From the NCBI RefSeq assembly GCF_030407435.1, contig NZ_JASDDK010000005.1:1-64000 (forward strand): a stretch of 64,000 nucleotides of DNA, written 5' to 3'. Origin of the DNA: Winogradskyella bathintestinalis. GTDB lineage: Bacteria; Bacteroidota; Bacteroidia; Flavobacteriales; Flavobacteriaceae. Positions 7,463 through 17,724 of the stretch are shown in pieces (the stretch's first letter is position 1; every line of letters starts with the position of its first letter). Both the position numbers and the translations under genes were made by a program. The notes beneath the pieces are model-generated. The model saw only the letters and a program-made list of their open reading frames with translations. It was not told where the DNA came from and did not search any database.

Positions 7463-10429
7463 ATGCAAAATGAAAACATTAAAGAATTACAAAATTTAAA
7501 ATCGCAATTAAAAGGCGAGTTGCATTTTGATGATTTAATGCGAAAATTGTACGCTACCGATGCCTCGGTGTATAGAAAATTACCTTTGGCTGTGGCTTTG
7601 CCAAGAACTAATGGCGATATTCAGCGTTTAATAGATTTTGCGAAAACGAATAACACGTCTTTAATTCCGCGAACCGCAGGAACTTCTTTGGCCGGACAAT
7701 GTGTTGGAGAAGGCATTGTAGTTGATGTGTCCAAATATTTTACTCGAATTTTAAATATTAACGAAACCGAAAAAACGGTGACCGTTCAACCAGGAGTAGT
7801 AAGGGATGAATTGAATAATTATTTAAAACCATTTGGATTGTTTTTTGGTCCAAATACGTCAACATCTAATAGATGTATGATTGGTGGGATGGTTGGTAAT
7901 AATTCGTCTGGAACCACATCGATTCAATATGGCGTTACTCGCGATAAAGTTATAAGTCTAAAAACTATTTTGAGTGATGGCAATGAAGTAGAATTTACAA
8001 GTTTAACTTCAGAAGAATTTCAAGATAAAATAAAATTAACGACACTTGAAGGCACCATTTATAAAACGATTTATAAAGCTTTACAGCCTAAAAGCGTACA
8101 ACAGCAAATAAAGGAAAACTTCCCAAAACCAACCATACACAGAAGAAACACAGGTTACGCTATTGACGAATTGATAAAATCTGATGTTTTCTTAACTTCA
8201 AATTTGACCGATAGTCATCGAGATATTAATTCGAATTCGAGTTTAGACTTCAACATGTGTAAATTGTTGACAGGCAGTGAAGGCACCTTAGCTTTCACAA
8301 CCGAAATTACATTACAGCTCGATACTTTGCCACCAACAGAAAGTGCGATGATTGCGCTTCACTTTGATAGTATTGAAGCTTGTTTAAAATCGATATCTCA
8401 TTTGATGCAGCACAATTTGCATAGCTGTGAAATGATGGACGATTCTATTTTAAACCTCACCAAGCATAATAAAACCCAACAAGAAAATAGGATGTTTATT
8501 CAAGGAAATCCTGTGGCGATTTTAATGTGTGAGTTAAAAGCAGATTCATCCGCAGAATTAAAATTACAGATTGAAGCGTTTTTGCAAACTGTTTCAATGT
8601 TAAATCTTAATTATGCAAATCCCGTATTAACAGGTGACGCTATAGATAAAGCTGTAGAACTTCGAAAAGCGGGATTGGGATTATTAGGCAATCTTATTGG
8701 AGATAAAAAAGCCGTGGCGTGTATTGAAGATACAGCGGTTGCACTTGAAGATTTAGATGCCTATATTTCAGAATTTACGGCTTTGATGACATCCTTTAAC
8801 CAGAATGCGGTTTATTATGCACATGCCGGAGCAGGTGAATTACATTTGCGTCCTATTTTAGATTTAAAACAAACCAAAGAGGTTGAACTTTTTAGGGAAA
8901 TAACCACAGCAGTGGCTAGGTTGGTAAAGAAATATAACGGTTCTATGTCTGGTGAACATGGAGATGGCATCGTTAGAGCAGAGTTTATTCCAATGATGAT
9001 TGGCAACGCTAATTATCAAATATTAAAAACAATTAAAACAGTTTTTGATCCCAACCATATTTTTAATCCGCATAAAATAGTAGATGCTTATCCTATGGAT
9101 AAAAATTTACGTTATGAAACCGATAGAGTAGAACCTAAAATTGAAACTCTTTTAGATTTTTCGAGGTCTGAAGGTATATTACGAGAAGTCGAAAAATGTA
9201 ACGGTTCTGGTGATTGCCGAAAATTACCTGAATTTGGTGGCACGATGTGTCCAAGTTACAGAGCGACCAAAAATGAAAAAGATACGACGAGAGCGAGAGC
9301 AAATGCCTTACGTGAATTCTTGACGAATTCCGAGAAAGAAAATAAGTTCAACCATAAAGAACTAAAAGACGTTTTCGATTTATGTTTAAGTTGCAAAGCC
9401 TGTGCAAGTGAATGTCCGAGTAGCGTAGATGTGGCCAGTTTGAAAGCCGAATTTCAGTACCAATATCAAAAAACAAATGGTGTGTCTTTGAGAACGAAAT
9501 TATTTGCTTACAATCATAAAATTAATGGTTATGCAAGTCAGTTTCCGAAGTTAACAAATTTTATATTTTCCAACGGATTTACGAGTTCAATAATAAAATC
9601 AATTGGCGGAATTGCTAAAGAACGTAGCTTACCTTTAATTTCAAGTAAAAACTTAAATAAAGAAAGTGAAAAAATTAATCAGAGATTAGTAAATAATAAT
9701 TTTGTTAAAGAAGTTTACCTATTTAATGATGAATTTACCCAACACTTAGATTCTGATATTGGAATAGATACCATTGCGCTTTTGAGCGGATTAAATTATA
9801 AGGTAAATATCATTTCGCATGCCGAATCTGGACGCGCGATGCTCTCTAAAGGTTTACTTGAATGTGCCAAAAAAGTAGCGAATGAAAATGTATCTATATT
9901 TAAGAATTTAATTTCTGAAAACACCCCTTTAATTGGCATTGAGCCATCGGCAATTCTAACTTTTAAAGATGAGTACATTAGGTTAGCAGATGATAAGGCA
10001 TCCGCACAATTGATTGCAAAACATACGGTTTTAATTGAGGAGTTCCTTCAACAAGAAATTCAATTAGGACATATAACTTCAGAGCAATTCACAAAAGATA
10101 AAAAAACAATTAAGTTTCATGGGCATTGCCATCAAAAGGCACTAACGAATCAAAAATCGAGTTTTGATGTTTTAAGTTTACCCGAAAACTACAAAGTTAC
10201 ACTAATTCCTAGTGGATGTTGCGGCATGGCTGGTAGTTTTGGTTACGAAAAAGAACATTACGATGTTAGTATGCAAATAGGAGAGCAAACTCTATTTCCT
10301 GCAATTCGTAAAGCTGCTGAAGAAACATTAATTTCAGCGAACGGTACAAGTTGTAGGCATCAGATTAAAGATGGTACTGGTAGAGTGGCAAAACATCCTA
10401 TTTCCATACTTAAAGAAGCTTTACTTTAA
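7463..10429 (+). CDS. YdiJ-like FAD-binding and Fe-S-binding D-2-hydroxyacid dehydrogenase
   Basis: A protein of about 988 residues with three blocks. The N-terminal part is a PCMH-type FAD domain (PRTAGTSLAGQCVGEG near residue 70; GNNSSGTTSIQYG near 150). The middle is a glycolate-oxidase-type C-terminal domain (MSGEHGDGIVRAE). The C-terminal part is ferredoxin-like with two cysteine groups, CNGSGDC...CPSY near 580-595 and CLSCKACASECP near 640, plus a CCG domain (SGCCGMAGSFGYEKEHY near 918-934). This matches YdiJ/GlcD-GlcF-like fusions that oxidise D-2-hydroxy acids (D-lactate, glycolate or D-2-hydroxyglutarate). I chose the ATG at 7463 over an in-frame TTG twelve bases upstream. The 3' end overlaps the converging phosphatase gene by nine bases. 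Confidence 0.88.
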   Translation: MQNENIKELQNLKSQLKGELHFDDLMRKLYATDASVYRKLPLAVALPRTNGDIQRLIDFAKTNNTSLIPRTAGTSLAGQCVGEGIVVDVSKYFTRILNINETEKTVTVQPGVVRDELNNYLKPFGLFFGPNTSTSNRCMIGGMVGNNSSGTTSIQYGVTRDKVISLKTILSDGNEVEFTSLTSEEFQDKIKLTTLEGTIYKTIYKALQPKSVQQQIKENFPKPTIHRRNTGYAIDELIKSDVFLTSNLTDSHRDINSNSSLDFNMCKLLTGSEGTLAFTTEITLQLDTLPPTESAMIALHFDSIEACLKSISHLMQHNLHSCEMMDDSILNLTKHNKTQQENRMFIQGNPVAILMCELKADSSAELKLQIEAFLQTVSMLNLNYANPVLTGDAIDKAVELRKAGLGLLGNLIGDKKAVACIEDTAVALEDLDAYISEFTALMTSFNQNAVYYAHAGAGELHLRPILDLKQTKEVELFREITTAVARLVKKYNGSMSGEHGDGIVRAEFIPMMIGNANYQILKTIKTVFDPNHIFNPHKIVDAYPMDKNLRYETDRVEPKIETLLDFSRSEGILREVEKCNGSGDCRKLPEFGGTMCPSYRATKNEKDTTRARANALREFLTNSEKENKFNHKELKDVFDLCLSCKACASECPSSVDVASLKAEFQYQYQKTNGVSLRTKLFAYNHKINGYASQFPKLTNFIFSNGFTSSIIKSIGGIAKERSLPLISSKNLNKESEKINQRLVNNNFVKEVYLFNDEFTQHLDSDIGIDTIALLSGLNYKVNIISHAESGRAMLSKGLLECAKKVANENVSIFKNLISENTPLIGIEPSAILTFKDEYIRLADDKASAQLIAKHTVLIEEFLQQEIQLGHITSEQFTKDKKTIKFHGHCHQKALTNQKSSFDVLSLPENYKVTLIPSGCCGMAGSFGYEKEHYDVSMQIGEQTLFPAIRKAAEETLISANGTSCRHQIKDGTGRVAKHPISILKEALL

Positions 10430-11287
10430 TTTATCTTTCTTCTTTTTTTTGGTTTCGGGTTGTTCTACAATTGTTATGGCGGCAATTAAATCTTTAAATT
10501 CCATGTCTTTAATGTCTTCGTCAGCATAAAATGCCGATAGTTTATCTTTATTATAATTGTAAATTTTCCAACGTTTAAACTGGTACTCTAAAGCCGTAAA
10601 ATTCTCAATCCAATCACCAGAATTTAAATAGGTAGTCTTGCCACGTTTATTCTCTTTTATAAACATTTTTGGTTGATGGATATGACCACAAATTACATAA
10701 TCATAACCGTTTTCAATTGCTAAATCTGTGGCGACATTTTCAAAATCACTAATATATTTAACCGCTCCTTTTACACTGTTTTTAATTTTTTTAGATAGAG
10801 AATAACGCTCTTTTCCTAATTGGTCAGAAATCCAATTTGCCATTTGATTTATAAGGATCAGAAAATCATAACCCCAACCTCCGAGTTTTGCCAACCACTT
10901 TGCATTTTGAATAGAAATATCGAACACATCACCATGGAAAAACCAAGCTCTTTTGCCATCTAAATCTAAAACGAGTTTATTAACAATAGAAACGTTTCCA
11001 ATTTCTGTATTTGCAAATTTCCGCAACATTTCATCATGGTTTCCTGTAATATAAATCACTTCGGTACCATTTGCAGCGAAATCCATTATTTTTTTAATGA
11101 CACTAAGGTGCGATTTCGGAAAGTAACGTTTTTTAAATTGCCATATATCTACGATATCGCCATTTAAAATTAATTTCTTTGGTTCAATACTATTCAAATA
11201 AGTCAATAGTTGTTTAGCATGACAACCGTAAGTGCCCAAATGCACGTCTGAAATGACAACAATTTCTACTTTTCGTCTTATTTTCAA
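10421..11287 (-). CDS. UDP-2,3-diacylglucosamine diphosphatase-like metallophosphoesterase
   Basis: A 288-residue calcineurin-like phosphoesterase. The metal-binding motifs appear in order: DVHLG (residues about 14-18), NGDIVDIWQFKK (about 41-52), GNHDE (about 81-85), FFHGDVFD and CGHIHQP. A conserved LNSGDWIENFTALEY segment follows. This set matches the LpxH-like branch annotated as UDP-2,3-diacylglucosamine diphosphatase, which makes lipid X in lipid A biosynthesis. The basic lysine-rich C-terminal tail (ETKKKKKDKLK) is dispensable-looking. A different metallophosphatase substrate cannot be excluded. It overlaps the dehydrogenase gene tail-to-tail and is divergent from aroC. Confidence 0.75.
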   Translation of the reverse strand: MKIRRKVEIVVISDVHLGTYGCHAKQLLTYLNSIEPKKLILNGDIVDIWQFKKRYFPKSHLSVIKKIMDFAANGTEVIYITGNHDEMLRKFANTEIGNVSIVNKLVLDLDGKRAWFFHGDVFDISIQNAKWLAKLGGWGYDFLILINQMANWISDQLGKERYSLSKKIKNSVKGAVKYISDFENVATDLAIENGYDYVICGHIHQPKMFIKENKRGKTTYLNSGDWIENFTALEYQFKRWKIYNYNKDKLSAFYADEDIKDMEFKDLIAAITIVEQPETKKKKKDKLK

Positions 11288-11494
11288 AATTCAAAAATTT
11301 GTATATCAAAGGACTACAATATTTTAATGAATTTAGTTATCTTATAATTAACTAACTATGAGTAGAATGTTATTAAAGTATAATCTAAATGTTAAGGATT
11401 TCTTGTAATTGATTTGGATTAATAGAGTAGGAAATATCTTAAGGTATTTTCGTTTTTATAATAATACAATTACATTAGCGTAAAATAAATTGTA

Positions 11495-12565
11495 ATGGCA
11501 GGAAATTCCTTCGGAAAATTATTTAAGCTTACCACTTATGGTGAATCACACGGAAAAGCAATTGGTGGTATTATTGACGGATGTCCGGCAGGAATACAGC
11601 TCGATTTTGAAGCGATTCAGAATGAAATGAATCGCCGAAAACCAGGACAATCAAAAATTGTAACCCAACGGAAAGAACCAGATACTGTAGAGTTTTATTC
11701 GGGTATTTTTGAAGGTGCAACTACAGGAACTCCGATTGGATTTATTATTCATAATACCAACCAAAAATCAAATGACTATTCGCATATTAAAGATGTATAT
11801 CGTCCTAGTCATGCCGATTATACCTACGATAAAAAATATGGCGTAAGAGATTATAGAGGAGGAGGACGAAGTTCTGCTCGAGAAACGGCGTGTAGAGTGG
11901 TAGCAGGTGCGATTGCTAAACAATTTTTAAACGGTATTAAAATTAATGCGTTTACCTCTTCTGTGGGTGAAATATTTATTGATAAACCCTATCAAGATTT
12001 AGACTTTAGTAAAATTGAAAATAATGCTATTCGTTGTCCAGATGAAACAATTGCACAACAAATGATTTCAAAAGTTGAAGTTATAAAAAAACAAGGTGAT
12101 ACCATTGGTGGTACCGTTACATGCGTATTGCAAAATGTACCGTCAGGTTTAGGTGAGCCAGTGTTTGATAAACTTCATGCGGAATTAGGAAAAGCAATGC
12201 TCTCTATAAATGCTGTTAAAGGTTTTGAATATGGAAGTGGTTTTTGTGGCGCAAAAATGAAAGGAAGCGACCATAACGATAAGTTTAATGAAGATGGAAG
12301 TACACAGACCAATTTATCGGGAGGAGTACAAGGTGGAATTTCTAATGGTATGGATATTTATTTTAGAGTAGCGTTTAAACCTGTAGCAACAACCTTACAA
12401 AAGCAAGAAACGATTAACAGTAAAGGAGAAACTGTAGAAATGCAGGGCAAAGGTCGTCACGATCCATGTGTTGTGCCAAGAGCGGTACCTATTGTAGAAG
12501 CTATGGCCGCTTTGGTTTTGGCGGATTACACGCTACTACGCCGGCAGGAATCTAAGCAATGGTAG
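11495..12565 (+). CDS. aroC: Chorismate synthase
   Basis: A 356-residue protein with all the signatures of chorismate synthase, which converts 5-enolpyruvylshikimate-3-phosphate to chorismate using reduced [13 protein letters not shown] near the start, RRKPGQS near residue 50, [18 protein letters not shown] near 124-141, and the C-terminal [27 protein letters not shown]. Length is normal for the family. It is cytosolic and performs the last common step of the shikimate pathway. The gene stands alone, divergent from the LpxH-like gene, with about 200 bases of upstream region. Confidence 0.97.
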   Translation: MAGNSFGKLFKLTTYGESHGKAIGGIIDGCPAGIQLDFEAIQNEMNRRKPGQSKIVTQRKEPDTVEFYSGIFEGATTGTPIGFIIHNTNQKSNDYSHIKDVYRPSHADYTYDKKYGVRDYRGGGRSSARETACRVVAGAIAKQFLNGIKINAFTSSVGEIFIDKPYQDLDFSKIENNAIRCPDETIAQQMISKVEVIKKQGDTIGGTVTCVLQNVPSGLGEPVFDKLHAELGKAMLSINAVKGFEYGSGFCGAKMKGSDHNDKFNEDGSTQTNLSGGVQGGISNGMDIYFRVAFKPVATTLQKQETINSKGETVEMQGKGRHDPCVVPRAVPIVEAMAALVLADYTLLRRQESKQW

Positions 12566-12728
12566 TTCTAGTCTAATAAAAACCAAGCGTCTAAAATTTG
12601 ATGAAGACTATTCAAACAAAGTATATGACCAACTTATAGTATTAGAAAAGGATTAAAAATACAACTTAAATTAATTTATAAAATTACCGTTTTAGCGGGA
12701 ATAGTTACTGAAACAAATTCAGCATAAT

Positions 12729-14174
12729 ATGAAAAAACTAGCACTACACTGGAAAATTATTATAGGAATGGTACTCGGTATCATATGGGCTTTGGTATCG
12801 AGCTCAATGGGATGGAGCGAATTTACCATTGATTGGATTGATCCGTTTGGAACTATATTTATCAATCTGTTAAAACTGATTGCGGTGCCTTTAGTTTTGT
12901 TTTCTATTATCAGCGGTGTGGCTAATATAGGTGATCCCTCTAGTTTGGGCCGCATGGGAGGAAAAACTTTAGGTATTTATTTATTGACTACGATAATGGC
13001 AATTTCTATGGGCCTCTTACTGGTCAATGTTGTAAAACCTGGAAAACTTATAGATGAACAAAGCCGTATAGATAATAGAATAAGTTATGAGATTTGGGCA
13101 GATGCTGAAGGGTATGAAATAAAAGATGGTATTAACTACCTTAAAGATCCTGAGTTTTTTGAACGCGCCCAAGAAATTTCAAGTTTGTCTAAAAGCGAAT
13201 TAGAAGAAGTTTCTGTGGCAGATAAAATGGAGACTGTAAAAAGTAGGGAAGACACAACTCCGTTACAACCTTTAGTAGATATTGTTCCAAGTAATTTTTT
13301 CCATTCCCTGTCTAACAATGGTTTAATGCTTCAAATTATATTTTTCGCTATATTTTTCGGGGTGTGTTTATTGTTTATACCCTCAGTTAAAGCAAAACCT
13401 GTTATCGATCTTGTGGATAGTATTAATGAGGTATTTCTCAAAATGGTAGATATTGTGATGCAAGCAGCACCGTTTTTTGTATTCGCGTTATTAGCTGGTG
13501 TAGTTAGCAAAATGGCAGGTAATGATATTGGTAAGGTTGTTGAAATTTTTAAGGGATTAAGTTGGTATTCGCTGACTGTTTTAGGGGGATTACTCTTTAT
13601 GATATTTGTGATTTACCCAATGATCCTAAAACTTTTCGTAAAAAAGATACCATATTCTGGTTTTTTTAAATCTATGAGTCCAGCACAAACTTTGGCCTTC
13701 TCAACCTCGAGTAGTGCTGCAACGCTTCCGGTGACTATGGAATGTGTGGAGCAAAATCTCGGTGTAAATAAAAAAATAAGCAGTTTTGTATTACCAATAG
13801 GTGCTACCGTTAATATGGATGGTACAAGCTTGTATCAAGCGGTGGCGGTTATTTTTTTAGCGCAAATGCACATGATAGATCTTACCCTAGGACAACAAGT
13901 TACCGTAGTTGTAACTGCCACCTTGGCGTCTATTGGTTCAGCAGCTGTACCAAGTGCAGGTTTAGTGATGTTAATTATTGTATTAGGTTCTGTAGGCCTT
14001 AATCCGGCTTGGATAGCTATTATTTTTCCTGTAGATCGAATTTTAGACATGTTTAGAACCGTTGTGAATGTAACTGGTGATGCTACAGTATGCTCCATAA
14101 TTGCCGATGGAGAAAATATGCTCGATTATGAGGAGAAAAATAGCCCAACAGAAACGTTTGATTTAGATTCATAA
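12729..14174 (+). CDS. Dicarboxylate/amino acid:cation symporter (DAACS family)
   Basis: A 481-residue inner-membrane transporter of the GltP/GltPh type. Diagnostic motifs are the serine-rich re-entrant hairpin FSTSSSAATLPVTMECVEQ, the TM7 motif GATVNMDGTSLYQAV, and GSAAVPSAGLVML in hairpin 2. A long soluble insert of about 85 residues (LIDEQSRIDNRISY... to ...TTPLQPLVDIVPSNF) sits between TM3 and TM4. Bacteroidetes members often carry this loop. Members import glutamate, aspartate or C4-dicarboxylates with Na+ or H+, and the substrate cannot be fixed here. It lies 160 bases after aroC and is probably separately transcribed. Confidence 0.9.
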   Translation: MKKLALHWKIIIGMVLGIIWALVSSSMGWSEFTIDWIDPFGTIFINLLKLIAVPLVLFSIISGVANIGDPSSLGRMGGKTLGIYLLTTIMAISMGLLLVNVVKPGKLIDEQSRIDNRISYEIWADAEGYEIKDGINYLKDPEFFERAQEISSLSKSELEEVSVADKMETVKSREDTTPLQPLVDIVPSNFFHSLSNNGLMLQIIFFAIFFGVCLLFIPSVKAKPVIDLVDSINEVFLKMVDIVMQAAPFFVFALLAGVVSKMAGNDIGKVVEIFKGLSWYSLTVLGGLLFMIFVIYPMILKLFVKKIPYSGFFKSMSPAQTLAFSTSSSAATLPVTMECVEQNLGVNKKISSFVLPIGATVNMDGTSLYQAVAVIFLAQMHMIDLTLGQQVTVVVTATLASIGSAAVPSAGLVMLIIVLGSVGLNPAWIAIIFPVDRILDMFRTVVNVTGDATVCSIIADGENMLDYEEKNSPTETFDLDS

Positions 14175-14632
14175 GTAGAATTTTATCACGATAAGAGATA
14201 TTCTGGACTATATTTTTTGTCAACATCCGTTAGATAATTTAAAGATAGGTATAGCTTTTTCTAGATTAATGTTGAAGAAATATTATTTATACGTCTTTGT
14301 TAGGTAACTAGAGTTTAGAATGTTTGATAAAGTCCGAACATGTTTCTAATACCTATTAAGTTACAACCAAGAGATATTCCTTTTTAAATTATAATAACTA
14401 TTTAAGAAATTGATTTTGTGATATCAAAATCACATAAGTTGAGATTATAAGTGAAACTATAATTACTTTTTTAATTAACAACATTCATTCTGAATAGATC
14501 TGAATGCTATCCTTAAAATGGCCTAGTAATCTATTATAATTTTTGAATTTTAAATTGGCGCTATATTAATCTTGTGAAGCGCTAAAATTATTTCTAACTT
14601 TAAAGCAATTAATTCAAAATAAAACAACTAGA
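14175..14632. other. Intergenic region, no feature recognised
   Basis: 458 very AT-rich bases between the symporter and the ATP-grasp cluster. I see no open frame with coding character, no clear terminator hairpin and no RNA-gene features. It presumably contains the promoter of the cluster, but no convincing TAnnTTTG-type -7 box was picked out. Confidence 0.5.
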
Positions 14633-15670
14633 ATGAATATTTGCTTTATAATGTACCCTTGGGAACAAATTGATCCTGAAAACGATACAAGTCTAGCCTT
14701 AATTAAGGAATGTGCAAAACGTGGTCACGGAGTCGCAATGTGTACACCATCTAATTTAACGATTAGAGACAGTGTAACCAATGCCTTTTGTAACGTTGTT
14801 GGACGAATGGATAAAGTGCCGTCCACCTTAAAATCATTTTATAACAAGGTAAAGTTACGGGAGGAAATGTTACCATTAGCAGGATTTGATGCGATTTTTT
14901 TCAGAGCAAACCCTCCCTTAGATCCATTGATGTTGAATTTTTTAGACTCTGTAAAAGATGATGTATTCATTATAAATTCACTTCAAGGTATGCGTGAAGC
15001 TAATAATAAACTTTATACCGCGGCTTTTGGAGATGCTCATAGTAACATCATTCCTAACACCCATGTTTCTAAAAATAAAAAATATTTAGTTCAGCAAATA
15101 AAAGAATCAAAGGCAGATAAAATGATATTAAAACCACTAAATGGTTTTGGTGGATCTGGAGTAATACTCATTGAGAAATCTGCAATGAACAATATCAATT
15201 CTCTGTTAGATTTCTATATTTCTTCTGGAGATGGTACTTCTAATTATGTTATTCTACAAGATTATATCGAAGGCGCAGATCAAGGTGATGTTAGAGTTTT
15301 ATTGTTAAACGGCGAACCTGTTGGTGCCATGAAACGTATACCGGGTTCAGAAGATCATCGTTCCAACGTTTCTGCTGGTGGAAGCATTGCCAAACATACG
15401 TTGACGAAAGAAGAAAAAGCCCTTTGTAAACAAATTGGTCCGAAATTAGTAAAAGATGGTTTGTATTTTGTTGGTATTGATGTTATTGGCGGGAAGTTAG
15501 TTGAAGTCAACGTTATGTCACCCGGAGGTATTACGTATATTAATAAAGTTTATAAAAATAAAACCCGGGTAGAGGAGAAGGTTATCGATTTTTTAGAAAG
15601 TAAGGTTTTAGATCAATTACAAGCGTTTGATAGGCGCACTCGATTAAGAAAGGCTGTTGATGAAGCATAG
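14633..15670 (+). CDS. GshB-like ATP-grasp ligase (first paralogue)
   Basis: A 345-residue cytosolic protein with the glutathione-synthetase-type ATP-grasp fold. The N-terminal substrate domain begins MNICFIMYPWEQIDPENDTS. The ATP-binding glycine-rich loop is MILKPLNGFGGSGV (residues 164-177). The central strand is DVRVLLLNG (219-227). The Mg-binding motif is EVNVMSPGG (291-299). Family enzymes form an amide bond through an acyl phosphate, as in gamma-Glu-Cys plus Gly. It opens a six-gene co-directional cluster that closes with a paralogue, which argues for two successive or alternative ligations rather than plain glutathione synthesis. No gamma-glutamylcysteine synthetase is present in the window. 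Confidence 0.85.
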   Translation: MNICFIMYPWEQIDPENDTSLALIKECAKRGHGVAMCTPSNLTIRDSVTNAFCNVVGRMDKVPSTLKSFYNKVKLREEMLPLAGFDAIFFRANPPLDPLMLNFLDSVKDDVFIINSLQGMREANNKLYTAAFGDAHSNIIPNTHVSKNKKYLVQQIKESKADKMILKPLNGFGGSGVILIEKSAMNNINSLLDFYISSGDGTSNYVILQDYIEGADQGDVRVLLLNGEPVGAMKRIPGSEDHRSNVSAGGSIAKHTLTKEEKALCKQIGPKLVKDGLYFVGIDVIGGKLVEVNVMSPGGITYINKVYKNKTRVEEKVIDFLESKVLDQLQAFDRRTRLRKAVDEA

Positions 15671-15715
15671 AGTTAACTTGCTAGTGGTGTGTATGTCGCA
15701 CAAGAATATTTAAAT

Positions 15716-16525
15716 ATGAAAATAAATAAGATTCCAAATTTAGTTTCTGCTGATTGGCTGAATAATAATATACATGCTAGCAACTTAATTGTACTAGATG
15801 CCACAATTAATAAAGTTATAGATGCCGCTTCAATAAGAATACCTAATGCACGATTTTTAGACATCAAAAAGAAGTTCAGTGATACTTCGGCACCGTTTCC
15901 AAGCACGCTGCCATCAAAAGAACAGTTTCAAAATGAAGCTCAACTTTTAGGTATTAATCAAGATGCTGTTATTGTGGTTTACGATGATAAAGGTATTTAC
16001 TCCAGTGCTAGAATTTGGTGGTTATTCAAGGTGTTTGGTTTTGATACTGTTGCTGTTTTAAATGGGGGACTTCCACAGTGGCAAGAACTAGATTACTCCG
16101 TTGAAAGTTATAAAAATGAAACGTATGATCAAGGAAATTTTGTTGCTAAATATCATCCTGATTTAATGACAAATTTTAAAGGCATAAATAAATTTAGTAT
16201 CGAAACGGATACGCTTATAATCGATGCACGTTCAGCGGATCGCTTTAATTGTAAAGTTGATGAGCCTAAGGAGGGTTTAAGACGGGGCACAATTCCAAAT
16301 TCAAAAAATATTCCTTATACGACATTACTAAATGGATATGAGCTAAAATCTAAAGTAGAACTTTCAAAAATCTTGAATAACTTAGTAGATGATAAAACGA
16401 ATTTGGTGTTTAGTTGTGGTTCAGGTATTACGGCCTGTATTTTAGCTTTAGCAGCAACCATCTGTGATTATAAAAATTTAGTAGTCTATGACGGTTCATG
16501 GACTGAATACGGAAGTTTAACTTAA
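15716..16525 (+). CDS. 3-mercaptopyruvate sulfurtransferase (tandem rhodanese)
   Basis: A 269-residue protein with two rhodanese domains. The first is inactive (residues about 8-125, with the WWLFKVFGFDTVAVLNGG signature). The second (about 150-269) has the active loop CGSGITA with Cys234. A CGSG(V/I)T loop is characteristic of mercaptopyruvate, rather than thiosulfate, sulfurtransferases. It transfers sulfane sulfur from 3-mercaptopyruvate to thiols or cyanide. I chose the ATG at 15716; an upstream in-frame GTG at 15689 would add nine non-conserved residues. It is the second gene of the ATP-grasp cluster, 45 bases after the ligase, and hints that the cluster's chemistry involves a thiol or persulfide. 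Confidence 0.87.
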   Translation: MKINKIPNLVSADWLNNNIHASNLIVLDATINKVIDAASIRIPNARFLDIKKKFSDTSAPFPSTLPSKEQFQNEAQLLGINQDAVIVVYDDKGIYSSARIWWLFKVFGFDTVAVLNGGLPQWQELDYSVESYKNETYDQGNFVAKYHPDLMTNFKGINKFSIETDTLIIDARSADRFNCKVDEPKEGLRRGTIPNSKNIPYTTLLNGYELKSKVELSKILNNLVDDKTNLVFSCGSGITACILALAATICDYKNLVVYDGSWTEYGSLT

Positions 16526-16558
16526 TATAAAATCACCCCTACTTTTTGGGTTGTAAGT

Positions 16559-16891
16559 ATGAATACAATCGACTGGACAAGAGACGAACTTGTCGCTTAT
16601 ATTTTATTATTTGCTGCTAATGCAGATTTTAAAGAATTATATAAAGAACGGGAAATAATAATTTCTAAAATAGATAAGACAACATTTCAAGATATACATG
16701 ACGAATTTAATGGTGATAATGACTATCAAGGCATTAAAAAAATTACGTTGAGTTTAGATCAGCATAATTATAACAAAGATGAATTGGATATGCTATTAGA
16801 AGATATAAAAGTTCTATTTTTTTCCAACAAAGAATTCACTGTTTTAGAGCAAAATATGCTACGTTTTTTAAAACGTTTATTAAAAAAGTAA
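16559..16891 (+). CDS. Small helical protein, possibly TerB-like
   Basis: A 110-residue acidic, all-helical protein beginning MNTIDWTRDELVAYILLFAANADF. The pattern of a first helix ending in AANADF, a KEREIIISKI helix and two further amphipathic helices is reminiscent of TerB-like (tellurite-resistance-type) domains. No metal-binding residues could be assigned with confidence. It has no signal peptide. It lies 33 bases after the sulfurtransferase and two bases before the amidohydrolase, so it is an operon member. I do not recognise it firmly. Confidence 0.6.
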   Translation: MNTIDWTRDELVAYILLFAANADFKELYKEREIIISKIDKTTFQDIHDEFNGDNDYQGIKKITLSLDQHNYNKDELDMLLEDIKVLFFSNKEFTVLEQNMLRFLKRLLKK

Positions 16892-16893
16892 CT

Positions 16894-17721
16894 ATGCAAA
16901 AACTTTCCATAGCGCAGATCATTTCAAATATTGAAAACGAAAATATTTTTCATGCGGTTGCCGACGACTATTCATTTACTTTAAAAATAGATCATTATGT
17001 ACCGTATGCTTGCGCCGCTGTACATGATGGTCATCAATTTAGAAAAGAACTCTGGGAAAATTGTTTGCATAATCAATATGAACGTTGGTATGAAGAAGAT
17101 CCCGAAACAAAGAACATGGTAAAGTCGCATCCGATTGTAATTGCTGGTTGCGACTCACGTTTTGAGTATGATCTCAATCGAACACCTGAAGAAGCCGTTT
17201 TTGAAACCGCTTGGGGAAAAGAACTTTGGAAACAACCTTTATCTAAAACAGAAAAAGATAAAAGTTTACAAAAACACGCTAATTTCTATAAGGTAGTTTT
17301 TGCTTTAATTTCTAAATTAGAAGATAAATTTGGCACTTGTGTCGTCTATGATATGCACAGTTATAACTGGAGACGTTGGGATAGGGAAGTACCAACGTGG
17401 AATTTGGGAACTGTAAATATCGATAATGACCGGTTTAGAAATGAAGTAGAATCTTGGAGAGAAGCCTTAGCAAGTATAGAGTTTCCACATAAAATAAAGC
17501 AAACGGCAAAAATTAATGACACCTTTCAGGGTAACGGATATTTTTTAAAGTACATCACCAATAATTTTAAAAATACCTTAGTGCTTGCAACCGAAATCGC
17601 GAAAATTTATTGCGATGAATATCAGCAAATTATATTTCCAGAAGTAGTTACTGCAGTTGAAAAGCAGTTAAAAATTCTGCTAAAGGAGCATGCCAATAAT
17701 TTTTATAAATCGTATTCTTAA
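16894..17721 (+). CDS. N-formylglutamate amidohydrolase-like protein
   Basis: A 275-residue protein of the N-formylglutamate amidohydrolase family, a zinc-dependent peptidase-like fold. Supporting motifs are HDGHQFR (residues about 44-50), GCDSRFEYDLNR (85-96) and VYDMHSYNWRRW (151-162), which carry the usual Asp, Arg and His active-site residues. Classical members cleave N-formyl-L-glutamate in histidine degradation, but no hut genes are present here. Members found beside ATP-grasp ligases more likely hydrolyse an amide product. It starts two bases after the preceding gene and ends three bases before the QEGLA gene. Confidence 0.85.
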   Translation: MQKLSIAQIISNIENENIFHAVADDYSFTLKIDHYVPYACAAVHDGHQFRKELWENCLHNQYERWYEEDPETKNMVKSHPIVIAGCDSRFEYDLNRTPEEAVFETAWGKELWKQPLSKTEKDKSLQKHANFYKVVFALISKLEDKFGTCVVYDMHSYNWRRWDREVPTWNLGTVNIDNDRFRNEVESWREALASIEFPHKIKQTAKINDTFQGNGYFLKYITNNFKNTLVLATEIAKIYCDEYQQIIFPEVVTAVEKQLKILLKEHANNFYKSYS

Positions 17722-17724
17722 AGT

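Noticed and set aside
12577..12654. Short frame after aroC coding KTKRLKFDEDYSNKVYDQLI and a few more residues
   Set aside because: It looks mildly coding but has no start codon and is only about 26 residues; it may be a gene remnant, but support is too weak.
14175..14632. Long intergenic stretch examined for a riboswitch or small RNA
   Set aside because: No conserved-looking helices, T-box, or tRNA-like features could be recognised by reading.
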